The notes below the pieces were generated by a model. That model saw only the letters and a list, made by a program, of their open reading frames with translations, did no database searches and had not been told where the DNA came from. Positions 35,879 to 45,110 of a stretch of DNA of 64,000 bases are shown one piece after another. The translations under genes were made by a program, and so were the position numbers. Source of the stretch: Lignipirellula cremea. GTDB taxonomy: Bacteria; Planctomycetota; Planctomycetia; Pirellulales; Pirellulaceae. The stretch lies in contig NZ_CP036433.1 of NCBI RefSeq assembly GCF_007751035.1, positions 2,151,001-2,215,000 on the forward strand, in the 5' to 3' direction. Position 1 is the first letter of the stretch. Each line of letters begins with the position of its first letter.

Positions 35879-38332
35879 ATGCTCTTCGCACTGCTCCCAC
35901 GCCGCGATATTGCCGTTTCCCTGCCGCTTTTCGTCCTGCTGCTGGCGCTCACGATCGCGGGCCGAGCGTCCGGGGCCGAGCTGGATTTTGCGCATCAGGT
36001 GGCTCCCATCCTGAAGCAGCACTGCGCCGCCTGTCATGCTGGGAAAGAAGCCAAAGGCGGCTTCTCGATCAATACCCGCGACGGGTTCCTCGACGACGAT
36101 CGCGCCACGCCCGGCAAGCCGGACGAATCGCTGTTTTTGGATCTGGTCTCCTCGACCGATGAAGATATTCAAATGCCGCCGGCCGACAAGCCGCGAGTCA
36201 GCCCCGCGCAAATCGCACTGTTACGACGCTGGGTCGCCGAAGGGATGCACTGGGAGCCGGGCTTCTCGTTCGCTCCCCAGACGTACGAGCCGCCCCTGCG
36301 TCCCCGCACGCCTGAACTTCCGCCCGTCGTCGACGGCCGCACCAACCCGATTGATCGTATCGTCGACGCCAACTGGGAGAAGCAGCAGATTCCGCGGCCC
36401 CAGCCGCTGGGCGACGACGCCTTCCTGCGGCGGGCGTATCTGGATCTTATCGGATTGCCGCCGACGCCGGAGGAGATCGCCGCCTTTCAGGCCGACGCCG
36501 CCGTCGACAAACGGGCTCGCCTTGTCCGCCGGCTGCTGGACGATGAAGTTCGCTACACCGAGCACTGGCTGACCTTCTGGAACGACCTGCTGCGCAACGA
36601 CTACGCCGGGACCGGCTTTATCACCGGCGGTCGCAGCCAGATCAGCAACTGGCTGTACCAGGCGTTGATCGCCAACAAGCCGTATGATGAGCTGGCCCGC
36701 GAGCTGATCGCCCCCACCGACGCCGGCAGTCGCGGCTTTATCAACGGCATCAAATGGCGGGGAACCGTCAGCGCCGCCCAGGGACTTGAGGTGCAGTTCG
36801 CCCAGAGCGTTTCGCAATCGTTCCTGGGGATCAACATGAAATGCGCCTCGTGCCACGATAGCTTTATCGATCGCTGGAAACTGTCGGAGGCTTACGGGCT
36901 GGCCGCGATTTACGCCAGCGGTCCGCTCGATCTGTACCGCTGCGACAAGCCGACCGGCGAAACGGCGACCGCCGCCTGGCTGTTTCCGGAGCTGGGACAG
37001 ATCGACGCCAAAGCCTCCCAGCCGGAACGCCTGGCGCAGCTGGCCGCCCTGATGACGCATCCCGAGAACGGCCGCTTCACGCGGACGATCGTCAATCGCC
37101 TGTGGCATCAGCTGATGGGCCGCGGCATTGTGCATCCGGTCGACGCCATGCAAACGCCGCCCTGGAACGACGATCTGCTCGACTATCTGGCGGTCCACCT
37201 GCAGGAGCACGATTACGACCTGAAACAGACGCTGGAACTGATCGCCACATCGCAGGCGTACCAGTCGCAAGCCGAAGTGCTGGACGAAGAGAACGCCCTG
37301 GGCGGCTATCGCTTTCGCGGTCCCCGCACCAAACGGATGACGGCCGAGCAGTTTGTCGACGCTGTCTGGCAGATTACCGGCACGGCCCCCAACAGTTACG
37401 ATGCTCCCGTCACCCGCGGCCAGATCGAACCGGGCGAAGTCGCTTCCATCCCGCTGCAGGCCCAGTGGATCTGGGGCGACTCGGCCGCCCCGCCGAGCAC
37501 GCCGCCTGCCGGCGAAACGCTCGCCATGGAAAAGACCTTCACCGTCGATCAGCCCATCGCGGCCGCCGCCGTGCTGGCGACCTGCGATAACCGCTTTACT
37601 CTGTACGTCAACGGAGCCCAGGTCGCGCAAAGCGGCGAATGGCAGAAACCGCAGGCCGCCTCCCTGCTGGGCCGCATCCGCCAGGGAGAGAACCGGCTGC
37701 TGGTCGTCGCCAAAAACGAAGGGAGCGGGCCAAATGCGGCCGGTCTGTTCGTGCAGGTGCGACTGAAGTACGCCGACGGAAAATCGGAAACGATCGCCAC
37801 CGACGACAGCTGGCAGGTCGCCAGCGACCTGCCCGATGGGGATGCGAAGAAATGGGATCTGGCGAAGCTCGCCTGGAAAGACGCCGTTATCGTGGAGCCG
37901 CTGTCCGTATGGACGAAAGCGGTCAAAGGGACGCCCCGGCTGTTAGCGCAAGCTTCGACCTCCACCCCGCACATGGTGCGAGCCTCGCTGCTGAAAAGCG
38001 ATTTTCTCATGCGGAGCCTGGGCCGACCCAACCGGGACCAGATTGTGACTTCGCGGCCGAATGAACTGACCACGCTGGAAGCGATCGACTTGTCGAACAA
38101 CCAGATTCTGGCCCGCGCCCTGGTCGCCGGCGGTCAGCGGTTCGCGGCCGGCCCAGATCGCAACACGGCCGAGCGGATTCGCCTGCTGTACCAGTCGGTG
38201 CTGACGCGGGAACCGACTGCAGCGGAAGCGGACCTGCTGCGGGAAACTCTTGGCGAGCAGCCCACCGCGGCCGCCTGGGAAGATGTATTATGGGTGCTGT
38301 TGATGTCGCCGGAATTCCTGCTGGTGCGTTGA
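35879..38332 (+). CDS. Planctomycete cytochrome: PSCyt1 + DUF1549 (PSCyt2) + DUF1553 (PSD1) with extra beta-sandwich
   Basis: 817 residues with a signal peptide (LPLFVLLLALTIAGRASGA). The N-terminal haem-c site is HCAACH, in the PSCyt1 domain. DUF1549 follows (ANWEKQQIPRPQPLGDDAFLRRAYLDLIGLPPT pattern) and then DUF1553 (RTIVNRLWHQLMGRGIVHPVD). Between DUF1553 parts, about residues 540-670, sits a carbohydrate-binding-like sandwich (FTLYVNGAQVAQSGEW, NRLLVVAKNEG). Such proteins normally precede a DUF1501 gene; here a lactonase follows instead. The extracytoplasmic role, often tied to polysaccharide use, is unproven. Confidence 0.92.
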   Translation: MLFALLPRRDIAVSLPLFVLLLALTIAGRASGAELDFAHQVAPILKQHCAACHAGKEAKGGFSINTRDGFLDDDRATPGKPDESLFLDLVSSTDEDIQMPPADKPRVSPAQIALLRRWVAEGMHWEPGFSFAPQTYEPPLRPRTPELPPVVDGRTNPIDRIVDANWEKQQIPRPQPLGDDAFLRRAYLDLIGLPPTPEEIAAFQADAAVDKRARLVRRLLDDEVRYTEHWLTFWNDLLRNDYAGTGFITGGRSQISNWLYQALIANKPYDELARELIAPTDAGSRGFINGIKWRGTVSAAQGLEVQFAQSVSQSFLGINMKCASCHDSFIDRWKLSEAYGLAAIYASGPLDLYRCDKPTGETATAAWLFPELGQIDAKASQPERLAQLAALMTHPENGRFTRTIVNRLWHQLMGRGIVHPVDAMQTPPWNDDLLDYLAVHLQEHDYDLKQTLELIATSQAYQSQAEVLDEENALGGYRFRGPRTKRMTAEQFVDAVWQITGTAPNSYDAPVTRGQIEPGEVASIPLQAQWIWGDSAAPPSTPPAGETLAMEKTFTVDQPIAAAAVLATCDNRFTLYVNGAQVAQSGEWQKPQAASLLGRIRQGENRLLVVAKNEGSGPNAAGLFVQVRLKYADGKSETIATDDSWQVASDLPDGDAKKWDLAKLAWKDAVIVEPLSVWTKAVKGTPRLLAQASTSTPHMVRASLLKSDFLMRSLGRPNRDQIVTSRPNELTTLEAIDLSNNQILARALVAGGQRFAAGPDRNTAERIRLLYQSVLTREPTAAEADLLRETLGEQPTAAAWEDVLWVLLMSPEFLLVR

Positions 38333-38383
38333 CCGCTCCTCTGCTGTTTCATGATTTGCCTGCTTTTTGTCCTGGAGTTTTGT

Positions 38384-39556
38384 ATGTCGCTGTTTTTAAA
38401 GGTGCGGGCGTCGCTTATCGCCGCCGCCACGATGTTGTCGGTTGTTGTTTCGGCCGGCCTGCCGGCGGTCGCCGCGGAGGAAGGGAAAATGCTTGTCTTT
38501 TTCGGAACGTATACCGGCGGCGACGACCAGGGCGTGTTTGTTTATGAGCTCGACCTGAAGTCGGGCGCCCTGACCAAACTGGGCGCCTCGGGCGGGGTGA
38601 AGAATCCGTCGTTTGTCGAGCTGCATCCGACCGCCGACTTTTTATATGCGGCCAGCGAAGTGGCCAGCCATGAAGGGAAAAAGAGCGGAGCGATCGCCGC
38701 GTTTGCGTTTGATCGGGCGACCGGAAAAATGACGAAGCTGAACGAACAGCCTTCCGTCGGCGCCGGTCCGTGTCACGTTACGGTCGACGCCACCGGCCAG
38801 TGCGTAATGGCGGCCAACTACGGCGGCGGCAGCATTGTCAGCCTGCCGATCAACGACGACGGCTCCCTGGGCGAACCGGTCAGCTTCTTCCAGCACGAAG
38901 GCCACGGCGGCACGCCGCGCCAGAAGGGTCCGCACGCGCACTCGATCAATGTCGACGGGACCAACACCTTCGCCATGGCGGCCGACCTGGGCCTCGACAA
39001 GGTGCTGATCTATCGCCTGGATCCGGCCAAGGCGAAGCTCACGCCCAACGATCCGGCCTTTGTCAAAACGGCCCCCGGCGCCGGCCCGCGGCACTTTGCC
39101 TTCCACCCCAGCAACAAGTTCGCCTATGTGATCAATGAGATAGACAACACGGTGACGGCCTTTGCGTTCGACGCCAAATCGGGCGAACTGACCACGCTGC
39201 AGTCGATCACGACCCTGCCGGCCGATTACACGGAAACGAGCCACACGGCCGAGATCCGCGTGCATCCTTCCGGCAAGTTCCTGTACGGATCCAACCGCGG
39301 GCATGACAGCCTGGCGATCTTCACCATCGACGAAGCGACCGGCAAGCTGACCGCCGCCGGCCATCAGTCGACGATGGGATCGGCGCCGCGTAATTTCAAC
39401 ATTGATCCGACCGGGCAGTTGCTGCTCGTGGCGAACCAGCGAACCAACAACGTGGTCGTGTTCCGCATCGACCAGAAAACGGGCCAGCTCACGCCGACCG
39501 GCGTGGATATCGAAGTGCCGTCCCCCGTCTGCGTGCGGTTCCGCCCTCGCAAGTAA
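38384..39556 (+). CDS. Exported lactonase-family seven-bladed beta-propeller (6-phosphogluconolactonase-like)
   Basis: 390 residues. A signal peptide (to VAAEEG, about residue 32) directs export, so unlike cytoplasmic Pgl it probably works on sugar lactones in the periplasm. The propeller is recognised from FFGTYTGGDDQGVFVYELD, NPSFVELHPTADFLYAASE, GPCHVTVDATGQCVMAANYGGGS, GPRHFAFHPSNKFAYVINE and the final SPVCVRF, all family marks. CTGGAG precedes the ATG at 38384. It starts 51 bases after the cytochrome gene, so they may form a unit oxidising sugars (inference). Confidence 0.9.
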   Translation: MSLFLKVRASLIAAATMLSVVVSAGLPAVAAEEGKMLVFFGTYTGGDDQGVFVYELDLKSGALTKLGASGGVKNPSFVELHPTADFLYAASEVASHEGKKSGAIAAFAFDRATGKMTKLNEQPSVGAGPCHVTVDATGQCVMAANYGGGSIVSLPINDDGSLGEPVSFFQHEGHGGTPRQKGPHAHSINVDGTNTFAMAADLGLDKVLIYRLDPAKAKLTPNDPAFVKTAPGAGPRHFAFHPSNKFAYVINEIDNTVTAFAFDAKSGELTTLQSITTLPADYTETSHTAEIRVHPSGKFLYGSNRGHDSLAIFTIDEATGKLTAAGHQSTMGSAPRNFNIDPTGQLLLVANQRTNNVVVFRIDQKTGQLTPTGVDIEVPSPVCVRFRPRK

Positions 39557-39593
39557 CACGCCTGCACTTTGCCGGCAGTTGTTTGAATCACAA

Positions 39594-39634
39594 AACGCCC
39601 CGTCCCGCGGTATTCTTTCGCGGGACAGGGCGTT
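39594..39634. terminator. Bidirectional intrinsic terminator
   Basis: AACGCCCCGTCCCGCG (39594-39609) pairs with CGCGGGACAGGGCGTT (39619-39634), 16 bp with one mismatch and a 9-base loop. It lies between two convergent genes, and A/T runs flank both sides (CAAAA before, TTATTTG after). Confidence 0.85.
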
Positions 39635-39706
39635 ATTTGTTGGCGGTAGTCGCCTGGCGGATTGCGAGGGAGGCGGGACGCCGGACAACGCGCTGCGGTG
39701 GGCCTT

Positions 39707-41518
39707 CTATTCGAGCGAGATCAGCTCTTCGGTGTCGCCGTCGGTATCGAAACGCAGGGCGGCGAACTCGCAGAAGACGTTCTGCCCCATCAGGGTCCGA
39801 TTGACGACGCCGGTCAGCGAACGGTAAACGACCCATTGCTCGTCGCCAATCCGCACTCGATATCCGGCGGCGACTTCCGGCGAAACAATCGACAACTTTT
39901 CCGCCACCGTGAGCCGACGCCAGGTTAGCTGCTTGCGCGAACGGTTCGGCTTGAGGTCGAAGAACAGCGGGGCGTACAGCGCCGGTCCCGACCCGCGAAG
40001 CTGGTAATTCAGGCCGGCTTCGGTCTGTTCCCAGTTGCCCGGGCTGGCCTCCGATTTCCATTCCGGCAGGGCCAGCGGCAGCATCACGCCCAGGCGTTTG
40101 TCGTCGGCCAGCGTTCCCTCGTACGTTTCCCGTTGCGGCTCACAGGCAATACCGGTGGCCAGCGGCAAGGTGGTCGCATACTCCAGTTGGCCGGGCTCGT
40201 CGCTGAGCACGGCGTCGGCCAGTAGCAGGATGCCATCTTCGGGCGCCAGCAGAATCTGCCGCTGTACGCGGCAGCGCTCGGCCAGTTCCAGTTCCAGCTC
40301 CAGGTACTGCACATCGTCGTCGGAGTGCCAGCAGACTTCGCGCCATGCGTCGTCTTTGACGGCGAGCGTCTGACCGTTCCGGGCGACGGTGCAGCTCCAC
40401 TGGCCGTGGATCAACGCCCGTTTCCCCACCCACAACTCGGCCTGCATCGGCAGAGCGGAGTACAGGGCCGTAAAGCCTCGCGACTTTCGCGACCAGTTGC
40501 TGCGCAGCAGAGCGACGCCGGCCCATTCGCTGTGGTCGGCCGGTTCCGGCAAGGCTCCGGCGGGAGCCTCTTTCAAGCCGCCGCGGGGCAACACCGCCGC
40601 AGAGATTTCGCAGTCATCGGGATCGCCCGACAGCTTCACCGCCAGCGCGAGCAGCGCGGGTTCAAATTGTCCTTCAGTGCCGGTCGTTAAACTTTGCCGG
40701 CCGTCGCCGCGCGAGGCCCGTAGCGATTGTCGAACGAGCCATTCGTAATGGGTGCGTCCATCGCCGGAAAACACATCGTCCTTATGCTGCCCGGCCAGCC
40801 AGGCGGCGCGGGTCCAGCAGGCCAGCAGGGGGCCCATCTGATTCCAGTAACGGGCCGCGGGAACGCCTTCACCGTCGAGCAGTTCCAGCAGCCCCGCGGA
40901 CAGGGCGGCGGACGCCGGTTCGAACAGACCGGCCGAGCTGGCCAGTTCCGGCAGCAGATGCCAGAGCACCAGCGGCAGTTCCCCCTGGATCCACTGATGC
41001 ACCACGGGGGATTCCAGTAGCGGTACGGCGCCGGAGTCCAGGGCCAGACGGGTCAGCCGGTTGACCAGTCGTCGCCAGGCGTCTTCGGGTAAACGGTCCG
41101 CCAGGTCCGGGGCGGACCACGCCCAGGCCAGCGCTTCCAGCGCTAGATCGGCGGAAAGCGGCTCCTGGTCGATACGTTCCAGCCAAACGTTCACCGCCGA
41201 CAACCCGTCGTCGGTCGATACGGCCCGCGAACGCAAAGCCGGAAGCGCCGCCAAGGACGTCTCATCCATATCGCTCGGCAGACGCCAGAGAAGCGGGGAG
41301 CGATTGCCGACTGTGATCTCCGCCAGCCCGGCGACGGCCGGCCGCTGGCGGAGGTACGTTGTCCAGACCTGCCAGTCGAGCACTTCGCCCGCCGGCGCTG
41401 CGCAAACCGGAGCGAGGTCCTGTTTTTTGGAGGCCCACTTTCCAGCAGACTTTTGCTTCTTTTTTTTGTTGTCAGCAGGCGAAGATCGTTTCACGGTTGT
41501 CAAGGTCTCAGCATTCAT
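39707..41518 (-). CDS. Heparinase II/III-like protein
   Basis: 603 residues, without signal peptide. The first 330 residues are helical, as in the alpha/alpha toroid of heparinase II/III family lyases. The second half is beta-rich (SRGFTALYSALPMQAELWVGKRALIHGQWSCTV, VQYLELELELAERCRVQRQILLAPEDGILLLADAVL). It might degrade or recognise uronic-acid polysaccharides. The lack of an export signal and a Lys-rich N-terminus (KKKKQKSAGKWASKKQ) are odd for a lyase. Either the ATG at 41518 or another at 41536 could be used. Family assignment is moderate. Confidence 0.6.
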   Translation of the reverse strand: MNAETLTTVKRSSPADNKKKKQKSAGKWASKKQDLAPVCAAPAGEVLDWQVWTTYLRQRPAVAGLAEITVGNRSPLLWRLPSDMDETSLAALPALRSRAVSTDDGLSAVNVWLERIDQEPLSADLALEALAWAWSAPDLADRLPEDAWRRLVNRLTRLALDSGAVPLLESPVVHQWIQGELPLVLWHLLPELASSAGLFEPASAALSAGLLELLDGEGVPAARYWNQMGPLLACWTRAAWLAGQHKDDVFSGDGRTHYEWLVRQSLRASRGDGRQSLTTGTEGQFEPALLALAVKLSGDPDDCEISAAVLPRGGLKEAPAGALPEPADHSEWAGVALLRSNWSRKSRGFTALYSALPMQAELWVGKRALIHGQWSCTVARNGQTLAVKDDAWREVCWHSDDDVQYLELELELAERCRVQRQILLAPEDGILLLADAVLSDEPGQLEYATTLPLATGIACEPQRETYEGTLADDKRLGVMLPLALPEWKSEASPGNWEQTEAGLNYQLRGSGPALYAPLFFDLKPNRSRKQLTWRRLTVAEKLSIVSPEVAAGYRVRIGDEQWVVYRSLTGVVNRTLMGQNVFCEFAALRFDTDGDTEELISLE

Positions 41519-41705
41519 GCGGTGGGAGTTCGCCATTTCGTCGGGTAGTTTCAGACCGGTGTATGCTCGGCGCCAGGAGTTCCTATAATGAGCATGGCCG
41601 ACATCGCTTTGTATCCTAACAGGGGCTGGCGCTGTGCGGCGCCCTGTCTTTTCTTTTTCGTCACTGCCGATGCGTCGGTTACCCGATTGGGGAGGTTCCC
41701 GTCCC

Positions 41706-42476
41706 ATGTTGCTACGCTCACTATTACTGGCTTGTGCGGCCAGCCTGTTGCTGGTTGCTGCAGTTCCGGTCCGCGCCCAGGAGCCCGACGCAGAACCAAC
41801 GGCCCCCGGCCAGGCGTTTGACCCGCCCGCCAACGCCGTGCGGCTGTCGCCGAAACACGATGTCTGGATCGACGTCAAGAACAAGAGCGTGCTGGTCGAC
41901 GGCGAAGTCTGCCTGCGCGATGGCCAGCTGGAAATGTTTGCCTGCCCTCGCGGCACTAAAGAACACGAATCGGTCGTCTCCCTGAAGACCCGGGCGTACT
42001 TCGTCCACGCCGGACTCCTGGCCATTGGGGCAAAGGCTGGCAACGTGGTGAAGTTCGATCCCGAATACGCCCCCGCCTGGGGCGATAAAATCCTGATCGA
42101 AGTGCAATGGTACGAGGACGGCAAGCTCAAGAAAACGCGCGCCCAGGAGTGGGTGCAGCAGGTCAAAACAGGCAAGGCAATGCCGTACGACTGGGTATTT
42201 GCTGGGAGCGGTTTCTGGGTCGATCCCGAAAACAGCGAGCGGCACTACCAGGCGGAAAGCGGCGACTTTATCTGCGTCTCCAATTTCCCCACCGCCACGC
42301 TAGATCTGCCAATCGAGAGCAGCCAGGGCAATGCGGGCCTGCTGTTTAGCGCCTTTACCGAGCACATCCCGCCCCTAAAAACGCCTGTGCGACTGGTGCT
42401 GACCTACGAGCCGTCGAAGAAAGACGCCGACGAGAAGAAAGCCGAGCCAAAAGACGGCGCGCCGACTGACAACTAG
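41706..42476 (+). CDS. Secreted YdjY-domain protein
   Basis: 256 residues with a signal peptide ending VRAQE. The mature domain reads LSPKHDVWIDVKNKSVLVDGEVCLRDGQLE, FACPRGTKEHESVVSL, and WVFAGSGFWVDPE, which is the YdjY pattern found in many planctomycete and gamma-proteobacterial exported proteins; the biochemical role is not known. The C-terminus is a charged Lys/Asp/Glu tail. It diverges from the heparinase-like gene and ends before a strong hairpin with a T run. Confidence 0.82.
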   Translation: MLLRSLLLACAASLLLVAAVPVRAQEPDAEPTAPGQAFDPPANAVRLSPKHDVWIDVKNKSVLVDGEVCLRDGQLEMFACPRGTKEHESVVSLKTRAYFVHAGLLAIGAKAGNVVKFDPEYAPAWGDKILIEVQWYEDGKLKKTRAQEWVQQVKTGKAMPYDWVFAGSGFWVDPENSERHYQAESGDFICVSNFPTATLDLPIESSQGNAGLLFSAFTEHIPPLKTPVRLVLTYEPSKKDADEKKAEPKDGAPTDN

Positions 42477-42515
42477 CGGTGCGTCAAACCATAAAATCAG
42501 GTTTCTCTAAATCAG

Positions 42516-42543
42516 CCGCCGGGCGCTAGCCCACGGTTTTTTT
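42516..42543 (+). terminator. Intrinsic terminator after the YdjY gene
   Basis: CCG..GGGC (42516-42524) pairs with GCCC.CGG (42529-42536) around a GCTA loop, followed by seven T (42537-42543). It lies 40 bases after the YdjY stop. Confidence 0.75.
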
Positions 42544-42681
42544 GGCAGCACGGCAGCACGGCCGAAATCGATCACTCTAAGATTGAAGATTGACGCAGCA
42601 CTAGTCGGCCAAAGCCGCCATTCCCCAGAGGTGAATTCCGCCAGCAATCCTGGCGGGATTATCTTTCTGGGCGTTTGCGCA

Positions 42682-42733
42682 AAGAAAAAGGCCCGCGATC
42701 CGTGTCCCTGCCAGGCAGAGAACGGAGCGGGCC
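42682..42733 (-). terminator. Intrinsic terminator for the DUF2203 gene
   Basis: On minus, GGCCCGCTCCGT (from 42733 down) pairs with ACGGATCGCGGGCC, with two unpaired bases, and is followed by TTTTTCTTTG. The loop can itself fold (CTGCC/GGCAG). It begins about 20 bases after the DUF2203 stop. Confidence 0.75.
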
Positions 42734-42754
42734 GCGTTACCGGTTGTTGCGACG

Positions 42755-43228
42755 TTACTCTTTGAGGTTTTCCTGCTCATCGTCGCCGCCGGAAATCATG
42801 CCGGCCGCCAAAGGCTGGCGTCCGCCAAATCCGGAATCAATGTCGTGCCAGTGGAGCACTTCGGGTTCGCCGTATTTCCAGCAGAGGAAAACGACCCGAT
42901 CGTCCATCAGGGAAGGGAAGTCGACCAGCCCATCGGGCAGGCCCTTCGGTTCAACTCCGATCTGGCGAAGTTCGTCGACGTATTCGGCCAGTTTTTCGCC
43001 GTCGCGTTCCAGTTCGCCTTCGACGTGGGCCAGTTCGTCGTCGTAAAATTCGCCCGACTCGCCACGACGTGCGGCCTTGATGGAATCGAGCCGCTCGCGA
43101 CGCTCAATCACGTCGCGCGACATTTGCATGAGATCAAACGTGATGGCGCGTACCAACGGTAAGGTTGCGTTGGCTTCGTCCACCGTAAAGAGTCGCGTGG
43201 GTTGGTAAGATCCTTGAAAGTCCATCAT
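42755..43228 (-). CDS. DUF2203 family protein
   Basis: 157 residues, cytoplasmic. TRLFTVDEANATLPLVRAI at the start and the end VDFPSLMDDRVVFLCWKYGEPEVLHWHDIDSGFGGRQPL are the DUF2203 hallmarks; a coiled-coil region with many Glu/Arg lies between. Function unknown. AGAGGG before the paired ATGs at 43228 and 43225 supports either. It lies 95 bases after nuoI on the same strand and may be in its transcript. Confidence 0.88.
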   Translation of the reverse strand: MMDFQGSYQPTRLFTVDEANATLPLVRAITFDLMQMSRDVIERRERLDSIKAARRGESGEFYDDELAHVEGELERDGEKLAEYVDELRQIGVEPKGLPDGLVDFPSLMDDRVVFLCWKYGEPEVLHWHDIDSGFGGRQPLAAGMISGGDDEQENLKE

Positions 43229-43323
43229 TACGCCCTCTGCACCATTGGTGTCGACGTGGCGCGACCGCCTGGGCATACGTCGCTTCAGGGGCCGCCATAT
43301 ATCCATTGTACGCTAAAACGGAC

Positions 43324-43851
43324 TTACTGGTTGGGTCCGCCGTGCACAGGTTCGGTAATTACTTTCGACTGGGCGACGGCCGTGGGGTTCAAAGTGGACC
43401 TTCCCCAGGCGACATCGACCGGCATTCGCGAGAAATCAACGATGCATCCGTCTCGGCTGTAACAGCTTAAATCGTGGGTGGCGCCCATGAAAATACAGTC
43501 AACCGGGCAGGGCTCCACGCACAAAGCACAGAACATGCACTTGGTGTAATCAATGGTGAAACCAGTGATTTTAAAACCCTTGCCGTTTTCGACCCGTTCT
43601 TTGCCAATGTAGATGCAATCCACGGGACACGCCTTTGCGCACTGGTCGCAGGCGATACAGGTGGTCAGGTCGTACCGGTGAAACCCGCGATAACGGGCCG
43701 CCACGGGAACGGGCTTCTCGGGGTACTCGAACTGCTCGGTAAAAGTTTTCCGATCCGACCGGTAGGTGGCCAGCCAGTAACGCATGGTCACCTGGAGGCC
43801 TTGTCCCACGGTATAGATGGCGGAACCGATATTACGAAACCATTCCCACAT
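43324..43851 (-). CDS. nuoI: NADH-quinone oxidoreductase subunit I
   Basis: 175 residues. Two ferredoxin-type 4Fe-4S motifs, [12 protein letters not shown] and [12 protein letters not shown], with the family pattern [13 protein letters not shown] before and [11 protein letters not shown] between, identify the complex I subunit that passes electrons from the NADH arm towards the quinone site. The N-terminus ([18 protein letters not shown]) is the amphipathic membrane-contacting helix of NuoI. Other nuo genes are not in the window, so the subunit is encoded apart from a complete nuo operon or its remaining genes lie elsewhere. A good promoter is seen at 44011-44038. Confidence 0.95.
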   Translation of the reverse strand: MWEWFRNIGSAIYTVGQGLQVTMRYWLATYRSDRKTFTEQFEYPEKPVPVAARYRGFHRYDLTTCIACDQCAKACPVDCIYIGKERVENGKGFKITGFTIDYTKCMFCALCVEPCPVDCIFMGATHDLSCYSRDGCIVDFSRMPVDVAWGRSTLNPTAVAQSKVITEPVHGGPNQ

Positions 43852-44735
43852 AGCGATTCCTACCTATCGCGAAAACCAGCTCGAAACTTTCGAGGCAATG
43901 TTCTTCTACGGCATTGAATTTTTTGGGCAATGTGCCAGATGTCGCCGAGCAGTCTCCCGCATTCGCCAGACAGGCCGCGAATGAGGTGTCGTCTGCAAGC
44001 GTTCCTGTGAATTATAGGCAGCCGTCTCCAGTTCGCAACCAGACGCAGCCGAAGCCTCCCGGTTCCTGGCCGGACAAATGACGCAGCCGAGAAATGGCCG
44101 TCAGCAACCGCAACCGACGCGGTCTGCGAAACTCCGGAACACAATCCGCCCCTCGCCCTTAATCGCCGCCACTGCAGCCAGCAGAAAGACGCCGACCGCG
44201 GACAAGCACAGGCCGCGCAGTTTCCGCAAAACGTCTTGTTTAACGATTTTTCCGTTATTCCGAATGGTTGATGCGATCCAGCGCGAAGATTCGCTCGCCC
44301 TGTAGTGTGTAAGTCCTTTTTTTCAAGGCACTTAGGTGGCTGCTTCAAAGGCAGGGAAGCGAACGCGAGAAGCTAGGGGATTCATGCAGAAGAGTAGACC
44401 CGAAGCGATAGGACCGATTGCTGGCCAAATAGTTACCGCTTTTTTGGCCCGTCCTTTGCTTGAATCCTTGACTCCCCTTATCCAGCGCGTAGAGTGGAGG
44501 GAGCGATCGAAATTCGCTTGCCTTGCGCTGACAGTCAGGAGGTTTTTCCTGTCAAAACGCCAGGGACTTTTATAGCGGGTACCGGATTCTGGCAAAGATT
44601 TCGCAGATTGCCTTGAACCCACCGCCGCAGATGACCATCCACACTTGAAGGCAGTCCGAAGTTCCGTGGCTGCGCGTTGCTCCCGCAGGTCACCCAAGAA
44701 TGGGTTGTCCTGCCAACCAAACAAAGGAATGGAAC
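43852..44735. other. Long divergent intergenic region between nuoI and csrA
   Basis: 884 bases without a supported gene. The nuoI side has a promoter at 44011-44038. The csrA side (44340-44735) is a long leader-like stretch. It contains TTGACT (44470s) 16 bases before TAGAGT, and a hairpin with arms TGACAG (44529-44534) and CTGTCA (44549-44554) that encloses AGGAGG. Either could matter for csrA control. Reading frames here have no recognisable similarity. Confidence 0.45.
44011..44038 (-). promoter_or_regulatory. Sigma-70-type promoter for nuoI
   Basis: On minus, TTGCGA (44038-44033) and a consensus TATAAT (44016-44011) lie 16 bases apart. Transcription would start near 44004, giving a leader of about 150 bases to the nuoI ATG. 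Confidence 0.5.
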
Positions 44736-44933
44736 ATGTTGGTGTTATCACGCAAAAAGAACGAGAGTATCGTCATCAACAATGACATTACGATCGTAGT
44801 GGTGGAGATCCGCGGCGACAAGGTGCGATTGGGCGTTGAAGCTCCTAAAGAGGTTCCCGTTCATCGACGTGAAGTTTATGACGCTATCAAGCGTAACGAA
44901 CAACAGCACGATAAAGAAGCGGCCGGAGAGTAA
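44736..44933 (+). CDS. csrA: Carbon storage regulator, mRNA-binding translational repressor
   Basis: 65 residues, typical CsrA/RsmA length. MLVLSRKKNESIVIN opens the RNA-binding beta-strand, followed by ITIVVVEIRGDKVRLGVEAPKEVPVHRREVYDAI with the second RNA-contacting patch around Val-His-Arg-Arg-Glu-Val. The dimer binds GGA motifs in messenger leaders and blocks or stabilises them; in many bacteria it controls motility, including flagellin. AAAGGAATGGAAC precedes the ATG. FliW, its usual antagonist, is not in the window. Confidence 0.95.
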   Translation: MLVLSRKKNESIVINNDITIVVVEIRGDKVRLGVEAPKEVPVHRREVYDAIKRNEQQHDKEAAGE

Positions 44934-45072
44934 TTTTTTCCGTCGGCCTGGATGTCGTTTCGTTCGTTTCACTTACCCGCTTTTACTGCCGGGAACCCGC
45001 ATTCTTGCGGTCTCTGGCCGCTTCCCTCCCGGTCAACCGCCGACGGGATCAATTTTTACGCCAAGACCCCAC

Positions 45073-45100
45073 TTGACGAATTTGGGCGTCTCCGTAAATT
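45073..45100 (+). promoter_or_regulatory. Probable promoter of tRNA-Glu
   Basis: TTGACG (45073-45078) and TAAATT (45095-45100) with a 16-base spacer. The start site would fall near 45107, just before the 5' arm of the inverted repeat that brackets the tRNA. Confidence 0.45.
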
Positions 45101-45110
45101 CACTACTTGT

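Noticed and set aside
42755-43306. Longer start for the DUF2203 gene at 43306
   Set aside because: The extra 26 residues are Arg-rich and not family-like, whereas ATGATG at 43228 has AGAGGG upstream at proper distance.
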